From contig JABCPU010000004.1 in NCBI GenBank assembly GCA_016800925.1, positions 496,001-560,000 on the forward strand: a stretch of 64,000 nucleotides of DNA, given 5' to 3'. Under the pieces are notes generated by a model. The model ran no database searches. It was not told the DNA's origin and worked only from the letters and a program-made list of their open reading frames with translations. Made by a program: the position numbers and the translations under genes. Positions 48,927 through 60,560 of the stretch are shown here, in pieces. The stretch comes from Suillus spraguei (Eukaryota; Basidiomycota; Agaricomycetes; Boletales; Suillaceae). The stretch's first letter is position 1; each line of letters opens with the position of its first letter.

Positions 48927-51900
48927 ATGTCTCGAATACCGGCCTTTCCTGTCGAACCGACAGGCATTCCCTTACCGAGCAACTCAAACGGTTCTTATTC
49001 AACTACCAGACCGTTACAGATCGCCCGCCCGCCATCGCGCCAGGCAGCCCCAAGTAACAATACGTTCGCCTCATCGCCTAAGAGCTCAGGTTTTTCATCA
49101 CCCAAGGGTCCCCTGCGCCCACAAAGGTCAGAGTTGAGACCGCGCCAGGTATCTGAGCATTCAGAGCGGACTTCCACTTCTTCTCGAGTAACCCAACTCG
49201 AAGATTACGCTGCAAGGGACCGTAGGGATAGTTCCAGCACAACCCGCTCAGATTCGTCAGCTGTACCGCAATACCATAACGGAAATACAGTAACTGCAAG
49301 TAATAGGCCCCGAGTAGACATTTCGCGATCTAACGCTCACGATGAGACTTCCCCGACAACCCCTGCACTGGCTTCTGTCATGGCTGCCTTCAGGGAAGCT
49401 GGAGCTCGTAAACGTGCGATGGCAAATGGTAACGAAGATATAGCATATGAACAAGAAAAACGGAGGGAGAAAGAGTTGGAGATGAAGCGGCAAGAGCGCA
49501 TCCGCGAGCGAATGCCATACCGGAGAACAGTTGGGAAGGCTAAAGCAGGGGATATCGACGGTGAGGAATCCGATCATCACAACCTGTCTAACTTCATGTT
49601 TTAGTTATTTAATTACATGCTAACATTCCATTGTAGCTGTGCTCGACCAGATCAAGGACGAATGGGAGTTTGTCATTGACCCTGATGTAAGGCGTAGATT
49701 CTACTGTCAGCTAGTGACTGAACGAAATGATCTTGCAATTGTTGCAGTTTAACAATGTTGACTTGGCTTTGTCACTACTCGATGACTCTTCGACAGGCAA
49801 AGGCATCGAGTCTTTTCGGCAAACCAAGGTAATGCTTTCGCATGCATTAAAAGGATCAGTAGATAGTAAGCTCCGAGATCTGCACTTGTGTCCTTATTTA
49901 ATAATGCTTGTGTTCAGAGCACCACAAGGCGTTTGCGGACGCACTTCCGCATCACGCTGCACTTCTCAATCACCTTGGACTTGTCCAGACACAAATAAAA
50001 CAGTCGAAGACAGCTCTTATAGAAGCGAAGGAGGCTTTAGGAAACAAGCGCGCTGATCTTGTTCAACTGTGGTCAAGGGGTCAGGTATTAGAGGAGATGA
50101 TGCGTTTGTTGGATCAGATGTCAGTTTCTTTTCATATGTCAATTGGTCCATCTACTGACTATTTATTTGTAAAGCGAGCATTTGAAATCAGTTCCCGACG
50201 TACTTGAGACTCTCATGTCGGAGAAAAGGTTGCTTCAAGCATCAGTTCTCCTTGTGCGGAGCCTCAAATTAATCAACAAACCCGACATGCAAGAGATCGG
50301 AGCAGTTTCAGATCTGCGAAGTTATTTGATTAGTCAGGAAAATGTGCGTCTGTCAATTACTTAGTGGCAGGCAACATCTTATGACTAGCAGGCTCTACGA
50401 GAAATATTAATCGACGAGCTTCACAACCATCTTTACCTGAAGTCCTTCTGGTGTGAGTCGCGATGGGCTGCTTTTAAGCCGAATCAGACAGCTTGTAAGT
50501 CATCCCAATTTGTGTGACTTTCGCCTTAACATATCCTCGAAGTTCCTAAGGTTGAATTTGAGAACGAATCGAGTGGACAGCCGTCTCCGAATGGCATTGC
50601 ATCTCCTTCCCCTGGCTCGTCTTCACCGAAACTTGCATCTTCCCGATTATCTCGCTTTCTCAACTCTCTTGCACTCCGACCAAACGACCCTCCCCATGAT
50701 CTCAGTGAATCAAACTTTCGCAGTAGTGCGTCTGTTCAGGATTTGGTTTCCTCATCTCTTCCATCTGCTCCGTCTTTCTCGTCGAATCTTAATCTTGTTG
50801 CGCTTGCATCTTCGGCTTCTCAGGCACCTCAACTTGACGCAAACCCGGAAGGCGACTCCTTTGCCTACATCGAAACTCTACTGGAGTCCCTCGCAGTCCT
50901 AGGAAAGCTTGGGAGTGCGCTTGATATTGTCGCGCAGCGTTTGCAAGGCGAGATATACTCGTTGGTTGAGTGTACCTTGGATGAAGTTGAGGAAAGAGCG
51001 GAAGAGTCTAAGAGAGTTTCTCTGTTCGGCCCAGCCAGCCTAGGAAGACGGTCAGAGGGTGGGTATATCTTCGTTGCCAATGATTCCGTCAGCACCAGTC
51101 TAGATTGTGTTGTTCCTTCGATGCCAGCAAAAGGTATTCTCCTCCGGACCTTTTCCTTACGCCTTGCAGCACTGGAGTCTTCCACAAAGCAAGTTGATCA
51201 GGAAACATTGAAGGACTTCTTTTGGACTGTTTATTCCAAGCTCGATGCAGTAACCCAGGGATTAAGGGTAGTTTGTGAGGTTGCTAATCGTATAGGATCG
51301 GTATGCTACGTTCTGTTTTGCAAAAAAAATTCATGCTGACCTATATTTTTTTAGCGGAAAGACTTCAAGGACTCATCCGGTGCCAAACCGGGAGCTTTGT
51401 TTCCACTCGCCGATGTATGGCTACCAGTACAAGCTGAGGTATGTAGCGCAGTGGTTTTATAATCAACATACTAAGCGGGTTACAGGTTCGGGCACTCTTA
51501 CATGACTATTTGACCGACGAAGAACAAGGCTCTGTAGCGGGGCGAAATCCAATATCATCTATCAACGAGGTTCTACGAGAAGGTCGTTTCACGAGAGACA
51601 AACAAAAGGTCAGTGCAGAATATTGATATTGTTCCATTTTTTCTCACACTAATCATTACTTGCAGTCCATATTCCGATTTGCAGATACTGACATGAAGTC
51701 TACTGGTAAAGTCCTCCGGCGTCACGAAGACGAGCTCACTCGGGTCCTTCGAGATACTATGCCCGGTCTTGTGCAGAATTCTTCTGATAGTGCTGTCCAG
51801 GCGACACTGTTGACGGTCGGCACAGACGACCGTCTATTAGGTGTCGGGCAGCATCACCGTTTGCTGATCAAGCCGGATGCATTCCATGTTAGCGTACTTT

Positions 51901-53750
51901 TCCAGCCCACCCTTGCTTTCTTGAACCGCGTGGCGGAAATCCTCCCCGATGGAGTGGAAAGTACTCGCTCTGCGAGTGGTGTACTAGATGATTTTGTCCT
52001 TAAGGTTTATCTGCCACAGTTGGAAGAGCGCATCTCAGAGCTTTTCCATCACGCTGTGACAAGTTAGTTAATTTTTGTCATGTCATCTTATCTTACTCAC
52101 AGTTCAACTAGGTCCTGACGCATTTCAATACGACCAGATGTCGTCCCGATTTAGTCCAAAACCAATATTCAGAGTTTGTCCTTTCGCAGGTGCTATAATA
52201 TCGATCATTGATGCACGTTTATCCAGGCAACTACACAACTAATGGCACTGATAAACTCATTATGTGCGATGCTTCGCACAACCCCGTTCCATCGAGAGAG
52301 CTATTCTCGCTTGATTGTTGGCGTAATCATTCAGTTCTACCAGCGTTGCAGTGACAAATTCCAAGATCTAGTTTCTTCGATAGCTAACATCCCTGACACA
52401 TCTCATCTGGTATTGGCGGCTCAGTGGGCACAAAAATCGGAATTAATCCCGTGTTTGACAGAGCTCTTCGCAACACCCGTGCGTTTCGCATACTTCAGAT
52501 GCTCTTGAAACTGACGATTGTTTTTCAGCATTCTAATGATGTGATCAGGCGTCAGCTTTGTCGACAGGAAACACGTCTGGAGTTGAAATACCTCGGTCAA
52601 GCTCAGATAGCCAAACATGACTTAGTTTCTTCAATCCGCAACTTGGCTAGTCTGTGTGGTCTCTACCGCAGTGTGGTTAGTTGCACAGGCTGTATGAGTT
52701 TTTTGCATTGATTCAATCGATCTGTAGGCATGGTTCACAGAGGAGTTGCGTGCACTGAAGTCAGCTCCAGACGGTACAGTCTCGCCGACTACACCTACGA
52801 CAATGGAGTCCGCCATTGTCGTGATGCCGTTCCCTCCCTTGGCAATTCCCCCTTTTTCCTCGCAGAATACTTATGACGAACAGCTTAGCCTTCCCCTGTC
52901 ACGAGAAATGGCAATGTGAGTGTGCTGATCATGACGTTGCCCATCGTACTCATATAGATCTCTAGGCGATTCGGTGCCTTGCTTAAAACGTACTCCCAAC
53001 TGGCCGAGATCATCTTGCACACCATTAGGATCGACATTCGCTGCAGAACAATGCACTATTTGGATGCAGCCACGCGTCTTGTTGGTGTTAAATTGCACAA
53101 ACCTGTCATCCTACTAATCGATTACAGGGTCATTATAATATCGACCATGAAGCTGGCGAGCCTGACCCATACATCGTGGACCTTAACACCGAAATTAGCA
53201 ATTGTAACGAGATTGTGTCAGCAGCGATGCTCAAGGAGGAGCACCGGTGAGATCTGCTCCTCGCCTCACATGAGTACTTCTCTCACGTCTCGTAGATTTG
53301 TCTTTGCCGGACTTGAACAATTAATGGAACATCTCCTTATTTCCAATGCTCGACATGTGCGCATGGCGAATGGTTTTGGTATCAGGAAGATCATACGAAA
53401 CACTCTGGCGCTGCAGCAGAGTGTACGGACTATCGGCGACGACCAGCAGCATGTCGAGTTTGAGCACGCGAAGAGTTATTATTCACTCTTCTTCCTGACA
53501 CCACAGGTACACTTCCTTCTTGTCATATATATGACAGACTGCTTATGATTTAAATCAGGGTCTACTCGACAGCATCCGTCAACACCAGAATTTCACCTTC
53601 GATGAGTATAAGTCCATGCTCAATCTTCAGTGTGGAGTGGATCAGTCGATCGGCGAAGCTGGAGTCGCTAAAGCCACAGACCACAATTATAGCATGTATC
53701 TTATTGACCTGCACGGGCTGAAGCTAGAAAGTGCCGCAGACATCAGCTGA
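48927..53750 (+). CDS. SEC8: exocyst complex subunit Sec8 (EXOC4)
   Basis: Core scaffold subunit of the vesicle-tethering exocyst. Start 48927 (MSRIPAFPVEPTGIPLPSNS) opens a polar Ser/Arg/Pro-rich extension of about 210 residues, then a basic coiled stretch (EQEKRREKELEMKRQERIRE). The conserved Sec8 domain follows: AVLDQIKDEWEFVIDPDFNN, ALSLLDDSSTGKGIESFR, HHKAFADALPHHAALLNHLG, and VPDVLETLMSEKRLLQASVL, then ALREILIDELHNHLYLKSFW, the best family signature. The C-terminal part includes ILRTFSLRLAALESSTKQVD, FVFAGLEQLMEHLLISNARH, HVEFEHAKSYYSLFFLTPQ and NFTFDEYKSMLNLQCGVDQS, ending DLHGLKLESAADIS at 53750. Roughly fifteen short introns; all checked joins are in frame. A second exocyst gene, sec3, lies 24 kb to the left on the same strand. 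Confidence 0.9.
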
Positions 53751-53951
53751 GGTTCATTCGGACTTTGGACATCTAGTCATGTTTGTATATTTATAACTAG
53801 TACGTTGTAGGTAATATGTCCCCTCCACGCTTGCAAAAATGTGGATAGATTGAAGCCACTGAGTCCTCTGACTTGCTAATGACATCATTATGTAATTGCT
53901 CGTAGGCGATTGTATCAAAATGGATTTCCTCCTGATGATCGCGGCCTCCGA

Positions 53952-55074
53952 TTAGTGCCTCACCTGTTCACTGGATGCTTTTTGATTCCATGCTACATCG
54001 TCGTCTGTTGCGCAGGGTAATGGTCTCACTTGATTACGTGCCTTGAACGCATTCGGTGCCAATGACACTGAGAAGCCTTCAGGCTTCTGCTTCTTGGTTT
54101 TCATGTCTTCGCGTGCTGAGATGAATGTAAGGATGGGGAGCCTTCCCAGCAACTCCTGGTATCTCCTGCGTAACCATCGTCTCGGAAGGAAAACACCAGA
54201 TGTATTCTTCGGCTTTGTTGTTAATTGAACCAGCTCCTCGAGGACAGTGGTACCATCAAAACCTATTTTCCGGACAACAGTTGGAGTACCCGAGTCGTTG
54301 CCTTCGTCATCAATCTCTCGAGAAGGCGAAACGGAAATCTGGAGAGGTGGTAGTACTTTCTTCCACTCCTGTTTGAAGTACTTCCAGCGAGCGTTTACTT
54401 CACGGCGTTTACTAAAAGGACCTAGTATCTGAGCATCAGATGAATTAGAATTTGCACGTTCGGGAAGTATTGGTGGGAAGCTGAGGTCGCCAGGTACCAA
54501 AGGTCTTTTCTTGCGGGACAGACCCGAAGTGAGAAGTGCAGTAAGCTCTTGGGAGTATACAGGAGGGCGCGAGGATTCCTTGCCACGGATGATTGGCGGA
54601 GGAAGTGGTGCATTTGGGTCAGATAGTAGTGGCTACCGGAACGTCATCAGGTGATTACGGGCAACGCAAATGGGCACTTGAACTCATCACCTCCATCAAT
54701 TCCCACCTTAACCTACCTACTCGTCCGTAGGCAAGGTCCAAGATATGGTTAAAGGCCAGGTGGCTACCATTATTTGCTGCGCGGACTTGTTGTATGATCT
54801 AGCCAGAAATAAGATGAAAATCGGTGCTCGAACAAAAGTAGTCTCGCCTTTGAAACTCTTTTCAGCTTCCTCGTCCTGCGATCATCACATTTGGTCAGCA
54901 GCGCAGCGCGACAGTCATCCTTTGCGTTCAGACGGAAAACTCGACTATGGGCTATTAGCCAAGCTCATAATGATCCGGGGATGAACCTCACCGAAGGTAA
55001 GCATGGGGCAATCGTCTAATCTCACGAATATAACTTCTGTATACTGACGCAACGGCCTGCTGTCCATGATTCAT
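53952..55074 (-). CDS. LYR-motif (complex 1 LYR superfamily) protein with long C-terminal tail
   Basis: LYR proteins are small mitochondrial adaptors that bind acyl carrier protein and help assemble respiratory complexes or Fe-S proteins. Four exons join cleanly: 55074-54992, 54944-54889, 54785-54691, 54632-53952 (914-915 nt, about 304 residues). Exon 1 reads MNHGQQAVASVYRSYIREIR with the LYR-type motif V-Y-R, then RLPHAYLRRVFRLNAKDDCR (the downstream F-R-x-N pattern). Exon 3 continues FRAANNGSHLAFNHILDLAY then GRVGRLRWELME, typical of fungal LYR proteins. The 227-residue tail (PLLSDPNAPLPPPIIRGKES ... VFLPRRWLRRRYQELLGRLP) is far longer than in the 80-120 residue animal members. Leu of LYR is Tyr-preceded Val here (VYR), a tolerated variant. 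Confidence 0.7.
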
Positions 55075-55488
55075 GACAACAAGAGTAGACGTGCTTGCTG
55101 CCAACCAACCGGTCGAGGGAGAGCCGCAAATTCAATTTGGTATTATTTTGACCGACCGAATCGCCACATCTTGACTGATACACGACAATCGTCACAGTAA
55201 AACAAGAGACCACCTCATTCAAGAACCCGTTGCCACCTACCACTCGATGCAGCAATTTCAAGGCATCACATTTCTTGCTCGCTTTGAGATGCTACACGAG
55301 TGTCGTCTGCAGCTGCACATGTGGCACCATCAGGCTAGTGCTTAGTTGTACTGGATACCCAATATCGGAGGTAATGCGTGAGATATTCGATACAAACAAT
55401 ACCAAGCGCAGCAAGTGTTCCCATAGTTCAGGACGGGAATGAGTACAGATACGACGTGGAAAAAACATTGTGTGAGCAGCAGGTAGCA
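55075..55488. other. intergenic between LYR gene and SF3A2
   Basis: 414 bp between the LYR-protein start and the SF3A2 stop, both on minus. It should hold the LYR promoter and SF3A2 3' UTR. A 79-codon open frame (55022-55261, minus) ends inside the LYR first exon in another frame and shows no family features. Confidence 0.35.
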
Positions 55489-56356
55489 TCAATAAGTTAG
55501 ACGGAACATGAACTGAAAACTATACTGTTTCGTATCAGGATCCCAATATGACCAGTTCCAATATCCGGCATCGTCAGCTTCGTCTTCTATCTCGCGCGCA
55601 GGAATGCGGAAAGCAATTGTCTCGTACGGCTCAGCAGCCACCTAGCATCCAATAAGCAACATACGACTTGAAAAGTAACCGCACCTACGATTAGATACTG
55701 GTATGCCTTGTTCGGAGGCTCCCTCTTTTGCTCCCAAGCGCTCATAAATCGTCGACGAGGGATGACATCCGCTTTGATCTGAGGAAGGTGGACCTGGACC
55801 ATCATACCTTCTTTGCCAGTATCTTTGTCCCGCACTTTTGTCACTCGGTAACCCGGGCGTCCTATTTTGAGGAACACTTTGCGTTGTACATTGCTTTGAG
55901 TCGGAGCAATCATCAACTGCGTGTCCTTAGCATCGCGGGCCGCACGACGAGCGAGATTGGTTTGATGCTTCTTTCCCTGAGTATGAGCCAGATATGAACC
56001 TTCATTGGTATGAAGCGTCAGACAGAGACGACATTCGAGACCACCCAAGTGATTCCTTAAGATATAAGGATCCTAAACGACACATCAGGTTATCGTTGGG
56101 ATGCAGAGCGAATAAGAACGTACCTTTGCAAGATCAATCGTCTCGAGCGCAAGTTTGCGCAAACGTTCACGCCTGTCCACGTTGGTCTCCGAAGCCCCAG
56201 CGACACCACCTCCACCGAACTTAGAGCCAACGCGGTTCTGGAGCAAGGTAAATTTGGATTTTCAGGTTGCACTAGAAGATACGACTTACTTGAAAATCTA
56301 GAAATATGGATAATCGAGGAATGTCATTAAGAACAAAGAGATAGACTCACCCATGA
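55489..56356 (-). CDS. splicing factor SF3A2 / Prp11
   Basis: SF3a subunit of the U2 snRNP, required for prespliceosome formation. The N-terminus MDFQNRVGSKFGGGGVAGAS is assembled from a 4-nt first coding exon (ATGG, 56353-56356), an 8-nt micro-exon (56290-56297) and exon 3 starting at 56237. Then RRERLRKLALETIDLAKDPY, the U1-type C2H2 zinc finger (LECRLCLTLHTNEGSYLAHT, QGKKHQTNLARRAARDAKDT), KIGRPGYRVTKVRDKDTGKE, PRRRFMSAWEQKREPPNKAY and QYLIVAAEPYETIAFRIPAR. It ends SYWDPDTKQYSFQFMFRLTY. The Pro-rich C-terminal repeats of metazoan SF3A2 are absent, as in other fungi. Divergent from RRP5 across 212 bp. Confidence 0.95.
56290..56297 (-). other. 8-nt micro-exon of SF3A2
   Basis: Minus-strand ATTTTCAA between acceptor TTTCTAG (intron 56298-56352, donor GTGAGT) and donor GTAAGT (intron 56238-56289, acceptor CTCCAG). 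With the G of ATGG it encodes Asp-Phe-Gln, completing the conserved SF3A2 start M-D-F-Q. Confidence 0.85.
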
Positions 56357-56568
56357 GTTTGTGAGTACGATGAAGGTGGATGGAAGAGATGCTAGTGCTG
56401 ACATAATCAGCTGCTTATTTCTAGAAGTCGCTCAACGGGCAAGTTACAACACCAAAATTCGCAGTTGTAGGGAAGGTATCCTCAGGCTTCCCCTCCATCA
56501 CCTGTCGAACGGTCAGACCCTGCGTGCTGTGGTGTTGACACCCATTAATCCGAACATTTATCGAGAGC
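56357..56568. promoter_or_regulatory. bidirectional promoter, SF3A2 / RRP5
   Basis: 212 bp between divergent start codons of two essential RNA-processing genes. No TATA box or repeat recognised. Confidence 0.4.
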
Positions 56569-59500
56569 ATGGCAGGCCAGAAACGTGCTCTAGAGGATAA
56601 CTCATCCCGCAATGTCAAAAAGAGTAAACTTGCGAAAGACAAGTTAACAGATGTGCCGGAAAAACCTGTCCAACTGATATCAGATCTCATGAATGAGGAG
56701 GTTGATTTTCCGCGAGGAGGTGGAACTAGTTTAACAGCTGCAGAGGTTAAAACTATTCGAGCTGAAGCGACGCAAGAAGCGAACGAGGAACTATTTGCTG
56801 TGAGTTCTGCCATCTTACTCTAAATTCGACTGAGTAGAATTTGCTGTAGGCGTCTGGGAAGTCTCAAAAAAAGAAAAGTAGATCTGACAAAAACAAAGCG
56901 AGTGTTACACCTAAGAAAGATGTAGTTCGGATCGAGCATCTCAATTACAAGGTAGTTTTTATATCATGACGCTGGGAAGCAAGGGCTCAATCACGCATTT
57001 GCAGCGCGTCGTTCCGGGTATGAAATTGCTTGGTCAAATTGCATCGATACAACCACTGGCTCTCGTCATTTCCCTACCGAACCAACTCATGGGTCATGTC
57101 CCCATCACCCAAGTTACATCTCAGTTGACTAATCGTCTCGAATCAATGCATGAACAAGAACAGCCTTCAGATACCGAATCCCTTGACGACGGGGAATCCA
57201 ATGCTCAGACGGAGGTGCCGGATTTGTTTCAACTCTTCCATGTAGGACAATACGTCCGTGCAATTGTAATGAATGTGCACGCATCAGGGTCTACAGACGT
57301 TTCTGCCATTGGAAAATTAAGGGATGAGGCCGCGAAAGCTAGTCGTCGCATTGAGTTGAGTCTTGTACCCAAGACAGTAAACTCTGGAGTCCTTAAAGCA
57401 GATCTGAAACCTGGCTTTGTGAGCAATATCTTGGATCACATTATTTTATCATGATTAAGCCTCACATAGATACTCTCAGCGGCTGTGCAAAGTGTAGAAG
57501 ACCATGGGTATATTCTTGACATCGGCGTACAGGGCTCCTCTGGTTTCCTATCCTTTAAAGAAGCCAAAAAAGGTAGTCCTGACGGTTCAAAGCTTCATGT
57601 TGGCCAACTGCTCGATGTTGCTGTCGTGAAGATGTCAGGCAACGACAGAATATGCACAGTTTCGATCGATCCTCGAGGCATACAGTCATCCTCAGTCAGT
57701 CTTGCTGATCATAATTTGCGATCTTCCTCGCTCATATTCCAATTCACAGATCACAGAAGTCAGTAATGTCACCTCCGTATTGCCAGGGATACTAGGTCAA
57801 GCATTGATCACGGCGATTTCACCAAGCGGTATCAATTTACAGATACTTGGCTTTTTTGATGCGACAGCTGACGAGTTTAACGTGCCCACTAACCCTGTCA
57901 AAGCATTCAAGATAGGGCAGAAAGTGAAAGCTCGAATACTGTACGAAATTGCCGGAAGTTCGCCGCCGAAGTTTTCTGTGTCGCTCTTGGATCACATTGT
58001 TAACTTGAAAGAGAAACTTTCCACCGATGATGTTGCCATTCACTTGGTGTATCCCGTTGGCACAATCTTGGATGCTGTTACTGTGAAACGCGTAGAGCCA
58101 GAACGAGGACTTGTTGTTGAAGTACAGCCCCACCTCGATGGATTCATTCATGTAAGGTTTTGCATCATTCTATTGTCATAAACTAACTCACTTAATAGAT
58201 ATCTCACACATCTGATGGTCATGTTCCGACGCTATCTTCGTCCTCGGGCCCATGGAGATTGAACACCATCCATAGAGCGCGTGTCATAGGCTATCATCCG
58301 TTGGACGGATTGCTGCAACTCTCCCTCCGACCCTCAATTTTAGATCAAAGGTTCCTTCAGGCAGGTGATATACGAGTCGGGGAGGTCTTGAAAGGCACTG
58401 TCAAACGTCTTACTGATTCCGCCCTATTTGTGTCGATCTCTTGTAATGCGGACGGGATCATATGGCCAAATCACTATGCAGATATACCGCTCAAGCATCC
58501 ATCAAAAAGGTTCAAGGCCGGAGGCAGCATAAAATGCCGGGTACGCGATCAGAATCATTAGATGTGATGCATGCTAAAGAAATCTGCAGGTTCTTGCCGT
58601 CGATCCCGAACGCATGAGAGTTGAGTTGACGGCTAAAAAGACGTTGATCGAATCTACTCTGCCAGTTCTGACCTCTATCGAGGAGGCGAAGGTCGGGACG
58701 ATCACAGATGCAGTAGTGTACCGAGTCGTGGACAAGGGCTTGATTGTCCGATTCTACAATGATCTCAAAGCATTTGTTCCGTCTCGAGAAGCAAGGTTTG
58801 TTTAATTTCGCTGTTGGCTATGCTTGTGATTGATACTTTGCTTTGCAGTGACTATTCGAACAAACTGAAGGACATGTTTGTCGCGGGCAGGGTCGTCAAA
58901 GTGCGAATTCTAACCGCTGACCTGAATCCACCCCGAGTTGTCGCAAGCATTCGTCAGGCGTCGTCATCAAAAGCTGTCAAGGTAACCGACACCAGCGATA
59001 TTACATCGAGTGCTGTCTTAGAGGGCGTAGTGCCAGTCCACAATACACCAGCTGTCCCGTCACTGCGTCCGTCTCATGTTCATGAACCTACCCCTTCAAA
59101 GCTGCTGGCTAGTGAAGATAGCAGTCCATTGCCACAAGTGAAGGCTGTGCCCACCCTGTCGCAGTCGACACCGAGATCTCCCACACCCAGACAAGCTGCG
59201 CCTTTGAAAGTCGAAGGGTTTTCTTGGTTCTCTGGTGACGCTAGGTCTAATGCGGAATCTGCTTCTTCCGACGAAGGCAGCGAAGAGGATGAGTCAAGTA
59301 AAAAGAAGAAAAGACGCAAGAGGAAAGAGATTGAGCAGGATCTCACTGCTGACATGCATTCGAAGCTTCCAGAGTCAAATGCTGACTTTGAGCGGCTGCT
59401 CCTGGGCTCCCCAAATTCATCATACCTGTGGGTGCAGTACATGTCTTTCCTCCTCCAGCTATCCGAAATCGATAAAGCACGGGAGACTGGCCGACGAGCG

Positions 59501-60375
59501 ATTCAGACCATCAGTTTCAGGGAAGAGGAAGAGCGGCTCAATGTTTGGATTGCTTTACTGAACGTCGAGAATGTCTATGGCACCGATGAGTCACTGGAGG
59601 CTGTCTTCAAGGATGCTGCCCGACATAATGACTCCAAGACCGTCCATCTCCGCCTGGCGGCCATCCTAGATCAAAGCGAGAAGCACGAGGTGAGTTTGCT
59701 ACCTCGGCTTCACTACTGTACTAATGACGAGGCACGCAGAAAGCAGAGGATCAGTATAAGCGAACCTGTAAGAAGTTTGGCTACAGTTCGAAAGTGTGGA
59801 CTCTATTTTGCGAGTATTATTTACGCCGCCGAAGCTTGGAGGAGGCACGTAAATTGCTACCGCGTTCACTGCAAAGCTTGGAAAAGCGCAAGCGTGAGTC
59901 GTTTGTTGACATTCTTCCACTCAGACCTGAATCAGATGTACAGACTTGAAAACAATATCAAAATTCGCTCAGCTCGAATATAAACTTGGCGATGCGGAAC
60001 GAGGCAAGACTATATTCGAAGGGATCGTAGACTCTCATCCGAAGCGCTGGGACCTATGGTCGATTTATATGGATATGGAGGCAGGGCAAGGTGATATCCA
60101 ATCGTTAAGGTAAGCGCTCTGCTTTTCAAAGTGAGTGTTCTCACTAACAGCACGCAGAAACATATTCAATCGTGTATTTGCCATTAAAATGACTAGCCAT
60201 AAGGCGAAGTATGTGTTCTACTACCGGCAGAGTTGCGTGTGCTAATGTCACATAAAGGTCATTTTTCAAGAAGTGGCTTGAACTGGAGCGGAAAATTGGG
60301 GACGAGGAAGGTGCATCAGCTGTCAAGCAGAAGGCAGTTGAATGGACACAAAAGGCTGCATCCGATTCACAATGA
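56569..60375 (+). CDS. RRP5: rRNA biogenesis protein Rrp5 (PDCD11), apparently shortened S1 array
   Basis: Nucleolar factor needed for both 18S and 5.8S rRNA maturation; the family has a long array of S1 RNA-binding repeats followed by HAT/TPR repeats. Start 56569 (MAGQKRALEDNSSRNVKKSK). S1-like units begin at VVPGMKLLGQIASIQPLALV, AAVQSVEDHGYILDIGVQGS, VLPGILGQALITAISPSGIN, YPVGTILDAVTVKRVEPERG, IRVGEVLKGTVKRLTDSALF and AKVGTITDAVVYRVVDKGLI: six in all. A Ser/Pro and acidic-basic linker (EGSEEDESSKKKKRRKRKEI) follows, then HAT repeats from ESNADFERLLLGSPNSSYLW to FFKKWLELERKIGDEEGASA, ending AASDSQ. Introns are in frame at all checked joins. About 1,100 residues, versus 1,400-1,870 for most family members. 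Confidence 0.9.
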
Positions 60376-60560
60376 ACTTTGTTGATGCATATTTCACAAT
60401 ATATATGGAGAATAATTGGCGTCAAACAACGAAGAAAACGCAGTAACGTAAAAGTACGAAACGAAACGAGTGTGAGCATGAGTGGCGGTCAGCAATCAAG
60501 TAATAAGGGTATAACTATATGTGCAAAGCAAAAAAATAACATGACACAAAAAAACAAGCG

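Noticed and set aside
55022..55261. 79-codon open frame on minus between SF3A2 and the LYR gene
   Set aside because: Overlaps LYR exon 1 in another frame and lacks splice continuity or family features.
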